Positions 55,058 to 61,167 of a stretch of 61,167 nt of DNA are shown here, piece by piece. The stretch lies in the NCBI GenBank assembly GCA_020431705.1, contig JAGQHQ010000007.1, positions 1 to 61,167 on the forward strand, in the 5' to 3' direction. Below the pieces are notes generated by a model. The model made no database searches and was not told where the DNA came from. It saw nothing but the letters and a program-made list of their open reading frames with translations. The stretch is from Candidatus Dependentiae bacterium. Lineage in GTDB: Bacteria > Babelota > Babeliae > Babelales > Vermiphilaceae. Position 1 is the first letter of the stretch. Each line of letters starts with the position of its first letter. The translations under genes were made by a program, and so were the position numbers.

Positions 55058-55602
55058 TCAATGTTTTTGAGAGCAAATGCATCACTCACGTTTTCTATAC
55101 GCCCTTGCCCTTTTAGCGTTGATTGAAATACAGTCTTTTTATTTCGTCTCAATATATTCGCAACAGGTGCACAACCGCTGTTGCTGGAAAGAATATTTGC
55201 CATTTCGTTTGATTGATTAAAACCTCGCCAAGCATATCGGCTCCAATGTAATGGAATTGGCACAAAATAATCCACTTTCCTATCTTTTATATATGTCATA
55301 TCCCAAATAAGCTGCCCTAATTGTTGCGCAACAACTATATCTGATCTACATTTTGCTAAAATTAATGAACGCAATGGCTCTTTATAAACACCAGCAGATA
55401 ACACCTTTACTGTATATTTTTTGGTAATTTTTATTTGAGTTGAAACAATTGGTTGAATAAGAACAAGACAATCACTGCATAATGTAGTCCGCATTGCTAA
55501 ATATATACAACAATACGCACAATACGGTGGGTACACAAATAATAAAAAAGCATCTATACTATCACCAACTATGCTTTTTAGTTTATTAATTGAAAATAAC
55601 AT
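54916..55602 (-). CDS. ComF-family phosphoribosyltransferase-like protein
   Basis: A 228-residue protein of the ComF/GntX family, linked to DNA uptake or use in other bacteria. The N-terminal zinc-type cysteines are PPYCAYC and CSDC; the middle has DYFVPIPLHWSRYAWRGFNQSNEMA; the PRPP-binding loop is HIVLVDDLFTTGATL. This is the complete family layout. No other competence gene is in the window. It is monocistronic on the minus strand. Confidence 0.9.
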   Translation of the reverse strand: MLFSINKLKSIVGDSIDAFLLFVYPPYCAYCCIYLAMRTTLCSDCLVLIQPIVSTQIKITKKYTVKVLSAGVYKEPLRSLILAKCRSDIVVAQQLGQLIWDMTYIKDRKVDYFVPIPLHWSRYAWRGFNQSNEMANILSSNSGCAPVANILRRNKKTVFQSTLKGQGRIENVSDAFALKNIDYSLYSNKHIVLVDDLFTTGATLHAAARELIKFKPASIIAVVAGRVV

Positions 55603-55735
55603 AGTACCATGTATTTTACATAAAAGTTATTTTAAGTAAATTTTTTATATGACATAAAAGTAATACTAACATAACACATTTTATGTATATGTTAATAATA
55701 AAAATCTAACACGTATACACATGTGGCCTTTAACT

Positions 55736-56242
55736 ATGAAAACATTTTCACCTGTAAAAAATTGCTTTCTTACATCAACAATTTTATCATGTTTTTTTCT
55801 GGTACTTCAGGCACATTGCATGGAGCAAGGAATCACTCAACTGCAAACTATTAATAGAAATATAGCACTTGCCTTTGCATTTCCAGATAATAAAGGACTA
55901 GAGCAAAAAGCACTTAATAATTATAATACACTTTACCAACAAAAGGCTGAATTTACCTTTGCAACCAAAATCAATGAAATAGATAAAATTTTTTTAGCAA
56001 AAGTTCAAGGTGCAAAAGAAGATGATTTCAACAAAAACCTAGAAAGAGAAATTGCATATTGCAAAAAATTATACTCCTGTAAATATGATCATCAGCATAC
56101 CGCTATAAACGTACAACGCTCAAATAATAATTCAAGTATAGTTCTTTTCAGTACCCCACAGCAACAAAAAAAAGCCAAGTTAACACCACATTCTTGTGTA
56201 GAAGCTATTATAGATCGCATTAAGATAAAACGTAAAAAATAA
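55736..56242 (+). CDS. Exported hypothetical protein (168 aa)
   Basis: Unknown family. ATG at 55736 starts a signal peptide (core about 12-25, AHC site followed by Met); an earlier ATG at 55721 is possible. The mature protein is helical and Gln/Asn-rich, and ends in a Lys-rich tail (IKIKRKK). The final 23 bp overlap the convergent pgpA gene. Confidence 0.55.
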   Translation: MKTFSPVKNCFLTSTILSCFFLVLQAHCMEQGITQLQTINRNIALAFAFPDNKGLEQKALNNYNTLYQQKAEFTFATKINEIDKIFLAKVQGAKEDDFNKNLEREIAYCKKLYSCKYDHQHTAINVQRSNNNSSIVLFSTPQQQKKAKLTPHSCVEAIIDRIKIKRKK

Positions 56243-56684
56243 TAATCCTTAATAATAAAGCACTTATAAGACCTGCAGCAATATCATCACCTATAATACC
56301 AAGTGCGCTGTTAAGTTTTTCTAATTTTTTGATGCCAAGCGGCTTTACAATATCAAAAAAGCGGAATAAAAGAAAACCAATTATCATCGTTTTTATATTT
56401 AATGTAATACCAGCAAATGTAATAAGAGTCCCAACTACTTCATCAAGAACAATTTCTGATGGATCGTTGTTTTTGAATATGTTTTGTTGCAAAACATAAT
56501 AAATCACAAAATATGATATAAAACAAAATAATCCAATAAATAGATAGAATGTATCTGAGCACGTGAAAAGTGGTTGTAGGAGAAATAACAAAGCTATTAT
56601 TATGATGGTTGCTGTAGTACCAGGAGCTGGTAAATGACCAATGATGCTAAGTGTTGCGCAATTTTTTAACAAAAAAGCAATCAT
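56220..56684 (-). CDS. pgpA: Phosphatidylglycerophosphatase A
   Basis: Membrane enzyme that removes phosphate from phosphatidylglycerophosphate to give phosphatidylglycerol; 154 residues. Family traits are the N-terminal CATLSIIGHLPAPGTTAT, then EIVLDEVVGTLI with the acidic catalytic residues, RFFDIVKPLGIKKLEKL, and GIIGDDIAAGLISALLL. It overlaps lspA by 4 bp in the operon pheT-lspA-pgpA. Confidence 0.88.
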   Translation of the reverse strand: MIAFLLKNCATLSIIGHLPAPGTTATIIIIALLFLLQPLFTCSDTFYLFIGLFCFISYFVIYYVLQQNIFKNNDPSEIVLDEVVGTLITFAGITLNIKTMIIGFLLFRFFDIVKPLGIKKLEKLNSALGIIGDDIAAGLISALLLRIIIFYVLS

Positions 56685-57139
56685 TTCCTATACCAAAATA
56701 ACATAATAAATACACCACATACTACTGATATATCAGCAACATTAAATACTGGCCATGACCACTTTCTAAATGAAAGCATAATAAAATCAATAACACCGTT
56801 AAATATAAAACGATCAACAATATTTGAAAACGCACCGGCAAGCGCTAGTATATGTCCAATAATCAGCTTTTCTTTTTTATACACAATATATGTATACCAT
56901 ATTAACATACCAGTAATACAAATAATGATAGCGCTAACAGCTATAAACATAACTGTATCTTGGCTGCTAAGTAACCCCAAAGAAATACCACGATTAAATA
57001 CAAGGTCAAACGAAAGAAATTGATTAATTCGCATACCATTTACTGGCAGCATCAACGCCCATGCTTTTGTAAGTCGATCAATAATAACAACCACAAAAAA
57101 AATAATGCTATACAACAACCATGATACTTTTTTTTTCAT
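56681..57139 (-). CDS. lspA: Lipoprotein signal peptidase (signal peptidase II)
   Basis: Cleaves the signal peptide of diacylglyceryl-modified prolipoproteins; 152 residues and four helices. The conserved blocks are DRLTKAWAL, NRGISLGLL, ALAGAFSNIVDRF (first catalytic Asp) and WPVFNVADISVVCG (second catalytic Asp). It overlaps pheT by 4 bp. Its presence implies lipoproteins are made. Confidence 0.94.
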   Translation of the reverse strand: MKKKVSWLLYSIIFFVVVIIDRLTKAWALMLPVNGMRINQFLSFDLVFNRGISLGLLSSQDTVMFIAVSAIIICITGMLIWYTYIVYKKEKLIIGHILALAGAFSNIVDRFIFNGVIDFIMLSFRKWSWPVFNVADISVVCGVFIMLFWYRK

Positions 57140-59463
57140 CGAATAGTTGCTCCCAATTTCTCTATAGTATGCGTTACTTTACTAATAATCACTTCTATCT
57201 CACTGCCAGTCAATGTCTTTGTGTCATCAGTAATAATAAGCGTAAATGCTAATGATTTTTCATTCACCCATTTATCTTTTTCAAAATGGTCAATAAGTTT
57301 TACTGCAGTAATACGATTATCAATAGAAGTAATTGTTTCTCGTATTTTTTGCACAGTCACACTTAACGGTACCATCATACTAATATCACGATATACTGCA
57401 GGGTATTTTGGAACTGGCTGATATTTAACCCTTGGTACAGCCACATTCACTAGATAATCTGCATCAAGCTCAAAAATAAATACATCACCCTCAATAACAT
57501 TGTGTAGCAATGTTGTATTTATTTTTCCTATGCAGCCAACTATGTTACCCTCGTGAATCAAGTCAGCTTTTTGATATTGGTCAAAAAAACTACTTTCTTT
57601 CTTTTCTTGATCTATTTTTTTGCGATATTCAAAATCAATACTTAGCATACTGCACAATTTACACAGCAGTACCTTCCCATCATAAAAATCAATAGATTTT
57701 TTACGATCAAATAACATACCAGTAATTATTTGTTTTTCTTCGGGCTTCTTTCCATTCATATTCCACGTTCTACCCCATTCAAAAAAGCGTAAATTATCCG
57801 AATAATCTTTGTTATCAACCACATTTTTTATTAAATGCGGAATCAACGATGTTACCAATTGACGCCAATTTTCTGATTGTGGATTAGTTATTGTAATAGT
57901 ATTTTCAGGCTGCCACTTAAGTTCTCGCAAAAAACGCTCATCATAGAAACTATAATTAGAAACTTCTTTCATGCCAGCAGCAAATGCTAAAAAATGTTTT
58001 ATTGCACGGCGACGTTGCACATAAGCCATATCAAATGGCACCATTACTTTACGTGGCAATGCATATGTCATATTACCATAGCCAAAAAATCTACCAATTT
58101 CTTCTACAATGTCTTCTTTAATTGTCACATCTTTAGTTGCACGAAACGTTGGTACTGTCACAATATAATGGCCGTTATCATCTTGCACACCAAATTCAAT
58201 TTTTTTAAGCGTTTGAATAACAAAATCCGGTCTAAGTTCCACACCTAATTTTGATTCAATAAACTGATGTGCAATTTTTATTGTAGGTGGCTCCATACGT
58301 GGTCCAATCGAAACAATTTCATTTGACACACTGTGTGGAATGTGCTCATCTTCAAGTAATTTTACAAAACGCAAAATACCATCAATATTCTGATTTGGAT
58401 CCAAGCTCTTTTCAAATCGTGCTGAAGCTTCTGTTCGCACTTTTAAACGCATACTCGTTTTACGAATGGCACTGGCATCAAAATGCGCCGCCTCTAAAAA
58501 CAACGCGGTTGTACTAGCACTTATACCACTGTTTTTTCCACCACGGATACCCGCAAGTGCAAGCGGTGTCTTACCATCACTGACGATAATATCATCTGAA
58601 GTCATTTCGATTTCTTGATCTTTAAGTAAGAGCAGCTTCTCTTTTTTCTTGGCATTACGCACAACAATTTGTTGTGATTCAATATTGTTTGCATCAAAAG
58701 CATGTAATGGCTGACCAATATCAAACATAACATAATTTGTAATATCTACTAGTGCATCAATTGGCCGTGCGCCAACTCTCATTAAACGCAATGCCATCCA
58801 GAGTGGTGAGGCTGTATGCGTTATATTATCAAAGTATAATCCCGCAAATCTATTACATCCCTGTGATGTTACCTCTATGCAAATTTTGTTTTCTTGTGTT
58901 GCTTCTACCTTATATTTATGTTCAACAATTTTTTTGTGCACAACAAAATTACTTAGCGGTTTAAATGGAAAACCAAGCAATGCAGAAATTTCTCGTGCAG
59001 CACCACGATGCCCCCACATATCTGGCCTATGATTAATTGATTTGTTATCAATATCCAAAATATAATCTGTTGCTGAATATTGCTTTTTCCACCCACCTGA
59101 TTGTAATGTTTTAGGAACAGAAATTGCTGGCAGTAATCCTTGGCGCAATAGACAAAAATCTTCAATGGGCGCCCACTCATAACCATTCTCCACTTTTTTC
59201 AGCATATAGAGATGCCCTTCTCTAGCATCATCACGCCATGGCAATGTAATATTTTTTTTTAGTTCAGAGCTATGAGAAATTATATTTCTACCACGTCTAC
59301 TTCTGACTTGTGCAAGAGTAAACAAATCCATATCAACATCTACCTTTTCAAACCCTTCAATTTCAGCAACTGCTTGATTAAAATGATTGATCAGTCTGGT
59401 GATATCTGTTTTTTTCCAATCAGCGTCAATATGATCAAAAACCCAAGAAATGGAAAGTTTCAT
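57136..59463 (-). CDS. pheT: Phenylalanine--tRNA ligase beta subunit
   Basis: The beta subunit of the alpha2-beta2 PheRS, 775 residues, full length. The N-terminal tRNA-binding (EMAP-like) domain (about 40-150) is followed by the B3/B4 editing domain (NHRPDMWGHRGAAREIS; ALVDITNYVMFDIGQPLHAFDAN), the B5 domain, and the C-terminal ferredoxin-fold anticodon-binding domain (KYPAVYRDISMMVP). The partner pheS is not adjacent, although the genes are often a pair. It is first in the operon with lspA and pgpA. Confidence 0.95.
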   Translation of the reverse strand: MKLSISWVFDHIDADWKKTDITRLINHFNQAVAEIEGFEKVDVDMDLFTLAQVRSRRGRNIISHSSELKKNITLPWRDDAREGHLYMLKKVENGYEWAPIEDFCLLRQGLLPAISVPKTLQSGGWKKQYSATDYILDIDNKSINHRPDMWGHRGAAREISALLGFPFKPLSNFVVHKKIVEHKYKVEATQENKICIEVTSQGCNRFAGLYFDNITHTASPLWMALRLMRVGARPIDALVDITNYVMFDIGQPLHAFDANNIESQQIVVRNAKKKEKLLLLKDQEIEMTSDDIIVSDGKTPLALAGIRGGKNSGISASTTALFLEAAHFDASAIRKTSMRLKVRTEASARFEKSLDPNQNIDGILRFVKLLEDEHIPHSVSNEIVSIGPRMEPPTIKIAHQFIESKLGVELRPDFVIQTLKKIEFGVQDDNGHYIVTVPTFRATKDVTIKEDIVEEIGRFFGYGNMTYALPRKVMVPFDMAYVQRRRAIKHFLAFAAGMKEVSNYSFYDERFLRELKWQPENTITITNPQSENWRQLVTSLIPHLIKNVVDNKDYSDNLRFFEWGRTWNMNGKKPEEKQIITGMLFDRKKSIDFYDGKVLLCKLCSMLSIDFEYRKKIDQEKKESSFFDQYQKADLIHEGNIVGCIGKINTTLLHNVIEGDVFIFELDADYLVNVAVPRVKYQPVPKYPAVYRDISMMVPLSVTVQKIRETITSIDNRITAVKLIDHFEKDKWVNEKSLAFTLIITDDTKTLTGSEIEVIISKVTHTIEKLGATIR

Positions 59464-59603
59464 GAATCGCTACCTTGCATTATAAAAAACTATTTTATTT
59501 ATAGTTTCATAATACGATAAAACAAGCAAAGTCGCAATTTACAGCCTACGCTTTTTCTTTTTTATAATTCTCATCACGAATATGTATTTTAAAATAACTA
59601 TAC

Positions 59604-60071
59604 TTATTTTTTACAAACAGAAGCTAATGTTTTAAGTTGTTGACATTCTAGCTTTTTACGTTCACTCACCGTATAATCAAGCCATTTTTTGGTACAATTT
59701 ATATCACATATTATACATTTTTGATCAAAATTATTACACATAGAACGATACAATAAAAAGCAACTTATAACAATACCAACATATATATTTTGTTGCTTCA
59801 TTGCAGCCATACCCCCCAGAAATATTATAACAAGCATACGGTCAAATGTAGCCCATGATCCTTTATTATCAGCTATTTCTTGTTTCGATTGAATTTGTTC
59901 TTTCAGCTCTTTTTCGCTTTTTTTTAATCGTGAAATTTCATTATTTAGATCTTTATGTACTTCATCACACTTTATGTCTTCCTGACCCACCCTAGAATCA
60001 TCTGCATATATAGCAAAAGAAAAAACTGCCAATGACACAAATAAAAAAGAATTAAAAAAAAAGTATCGCAT
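59604..60071 (-). CDS. Exported or anchored coiled-coil protein with Cys-rich tail (155 aa)
   Basis: Unknown family. Signal peptide (core about 6-20, YA site), a coiled coil (about 40-70, NNEISRLKKSEKELKEQIQS), a hydrophobic stretch (about 80-108) and a C-terminal part with five cysteines (CIICDINC, LECQQ, SVCKK). It lies after the aquaporin gene on the same strand, with a terminator between. Confidence 0.55.
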   Translation of the reverse strand: MRYFFFNSFLFVSLAVFSFAIYADDSRVGQEDIKCDEVHKDLNNEISRLKKSEKELKEQIQSKQEIADNKGSWATFDRMLVIIFLGGMAAMKQQNIYVGIVISCFLLYRSMCNNFDQKCIICDINCTKKWLDYTVSERKKLECQQLKTLASVCKK

Positions 60072-60104
60072 CCAATCCCCTACGGCATAACCAAAAAATT
60101 AAAC

Positions 60105-60150
60105 ATAAAAAATGCGTGAATGTATCATACATTGTACTACATTCACGCAT
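60105..60150 (-). terminator. Terminator of the aquaporin gene
   Basis: Perfect 13-bp stem ATGCGTGAATGTA / TACATTCACGCAT with a 13-nt loop, followed on the minus strand by a T-run. It lies 30 bp past the aquaporin stop and 34 bp before the next gene. Confidence 0.85.
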
Positions 60151-60179
60151 AAAATCGAGTTTATAATTGAATTATTTGC

Positions 60180-60779
60180 CTAAATTAAGTGCTTGTGCGC
60201 ACGAGCTGCAAGCCATCCACCAATAAATGGACCAACAATATAACCTATAAATGGTATAATTGTAGTTATTCCACCACAACCACCCATAATCATAGTAAAA
60301 AGTATAGAACTGATTACAATAGCAGGGTTAACCACACCACGTAAAAACGAAATTGCCATAATTGCAGCACCGATAATCACACCATATTCACCGATATTTT
60401 TTTTCTTAAATAAATCTGCAGCTGCAAGTACAGCAGCACACAACAAGAATGTTAACACAGCCTCAAAGCAAAGTACCATCCATATTGGAGCTTCCGATGC
60501 TTCAACTGCCCACTTTTGGCCAGTAGTAAAAAACCAGAAAGAAATACCTGCAAGCGCACCACATACCTGCGCACAAATATAGTACAGGTAATCTTCAGTT
60601 GTCATTTTTGAGTTCACACACACAGCAGTTGTTACTGCTGGATTATAGTGAGCTCCAGATACGTGCCAACCCACATACACGAGGGCTGCAAGCATTGCAC
60701 CAATTGCAATGGCATTACCACTTGCAATTGCAAGTAATAAAAAGAAAGTTCCTATGAACTCCATTAGGTAACGCTTCAT
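60180..60779 (-). CDS. MIP-family aquaporin / glycerol facilitator-like channel
   Basis: A 199-residue channel for water or small solutes, with six helices and two NPA loops: GAHYNPAVTTAV and RGVVNPAIVISS. In most aquaporins the second loop continues NPAR, the Arg being part of the selectivity filter; here Ile follows NPA and an Arg comes earlier in the loop. The pore may therefore be wider or pass other solutes. A strong AAGGAGGAGG site precedes the ATG. Length is at the short end of the family. Confidence 0.9.
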   Translation of the reverse strand: MKRYLMEFIGTFFLLLAIASGNAIAIGAMLAALVYVGWHVSGAHYNPAVTTAVCVNSKMTTEDYLYYICAQVCGALAGISFWFFTTGQKWAVEASEAPIWMVLCFEAVLTFLLCAAVLAAADLFKKKNIGEYGVIIGAAIMAISFLRGVVNPAIVISSILFTMIMGGCGGITTIIPFIGYIVGPFIGGWLAARAHKHLI

Positions 60780-60830
60780 ACGCCTCCTCCTTAAATAAGG
60801 AATAGATTAATACAAACACTCTCTTTGAGA

Positions 60831-60858
60831 ATAATATCACTTCCACATATTTTTACAA
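60831..60858 (-). promoter_or_regulatory. Sigma70-like promoter of the aquaporin gene
   Basis: On the minus strand, -35 TTGTAA (60858-60853) and -10 TATTAT (60836-60831) are separated by 16 nt. The start codon is 51 nt further on. Confidence 0.45.
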
Positions 60859-60984
60859 GCATAGCCTGTTTATTCGATAAAAAAAATATTCGTTTTATAG
60901 AATAAATAGAAAAATTGGCTACAACATCGATAACACTACTTAAACAATACTTCGGAGGTCAATAGTGTTGAGCGAATTGTGAAA

Positions 60985-61167
60985 TTAAAAAATCGATACA
61001 TCCGATTCAAAAGTCCTAAACATGTAGGCTAAAACAGCAGCCTTTACTTGCGCAAGGAAGCTTTCGGCTGTTCTTGCAAAAGGAAAAAGTAAAGAAACGC
61101 GAGTTTTGAGATAGCCAAAAATGGTTTCAATAACTTTTCTTTTCTGTAAATCTTTTTTGTAGTATTG
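60985..61167 (-). mobile_element. C-terminal end of a DDE transposase, cut by the window edge
   Basis: The minus-strand frame is open from the window edge to TAA at 60985-60987 and encodes 60 residues. KRKVIETIFGYLKTRVSLL with a later Arg and FLAQVKAAVLAYMF matches the last part of IS982/IS5-like transposases (the Glu of the DDE triad lies in the RKVIE phrase). The start and the other end of the element lie outside the window, and no terminal inverted repeat could be defined between 60780 and 60985. Confidence 0.7.

Noticed and set aside
1-61167. Search for CRISPR arrays and tRNA genes
   Set aside because: No regularly spaced direct repeats and no tRNA-like T-arm sequence with a matching acceptor stem were found in the intergenic regions by eye; a tRNAscan run would settle the second point.

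Overview
The window is an AT-rich (about one third G+C by eye), gene-dense bacterial chromosome segment. The gene mix is ordinary housekeeping functions set among many exported proteins of unknown family, with short intergenic gaps and several convergent genes whose 3' ends overlap. Together with the ATPase with an unusual c subunit, this best fits a host-associated bacterium of reduced metabolism, most likely Candidatus Dependentiae (TM6/Babeliae). That placement is an inference from gene content and style; no 16S rRNA gene is present. I saw no tRNA genes and no CRISPR array.

Layout. 1-2.7 kb: an exported hypothetical, then a membrane-sector ATPase cluster (AtpR-like small protein, subunit a, and a four-hairpin c subunit) without the catalytic subunits. 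2.7-8.4 kb: a GT4 glycosyltransferase, a large Cache-domain protein with a pentameric ligand-gated ion channel (pLGIC)-like C-terminal half, a cysteine-synthase-family enzyme and an exported hypothetical. 8.4-13.3 kb (minus strand): exported hypothetical, NAPE-PLD-type metallo-hydrolase behind a possible attenuator, GT4 glycosyltransferase with an A20 tract, and acyl-CoA synthetase. 13.4-19.8 kb: tmk and holB, then thpR with two exported coiled-coil proteins, rtcB-archease, and DciA/DUF721. 19.8-22.6 kb: TPR protein and MurG. 22.6-27.1 kb: four tandem paralogous exported proteins of unknown family, each built from two related units. 27.3-33.1 kb: a flavin oxidoreductase lacking its redox cysteines, PBP1A, a Cys-rich membrane protein, a small membrane protein, the RNase P RNA gene and a PASTA protein. 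33.2-35.2 kb: exported HAD protein and two small exported proteins. 35.2-43.9 kb: gpsA, uppS, a membrane protein, Na+/solute symporter, two LOG-family proteins, a Cu+-type P-ATPase and an exported hypothetical. 44-51.6 kb: exported alpha/beta hydrolase, ksgA, mreB, an outer-membrane-protein candidate, glmU and an SbcD-like nuclease. 51.7-60.8 kb: two SurA/PrsA-like folding factors, exported hypotheticals, comF-like gene, pgpA-lspA-pheT and an aquaporin. At the right edge is the C-terminal end of a transposase.

How the genes fit together. The window holds a scattered envelope programme: GlmU (UDP-GlcNAc), UppS (lipid carrier), MurG (lipid II), PBP1A (polymerisation), a PASTA protein, MreB (shape), LspA, PgpA and GpsA (lipids), SurA-like chaperones and an outer-membrane-protein candidate. 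This implies a cell that makes peptidoglycan and has an outer membrane. A second theme is export: about twenty proteins carry N-terminal signal sequences and no recognisable enzyme family. In eight of these the residue just after the predicted signal peptidase site is methionine. The strongest candidates for something undescribed are the Cache-pLGIC fusion (3933-6083), the four-hairpin c subunit with an E/Q/E/D ion-site pattern (1756-2727), the four-gene repeat family (22561-27133) and the methionine-at-+1 signal peptide pattern.
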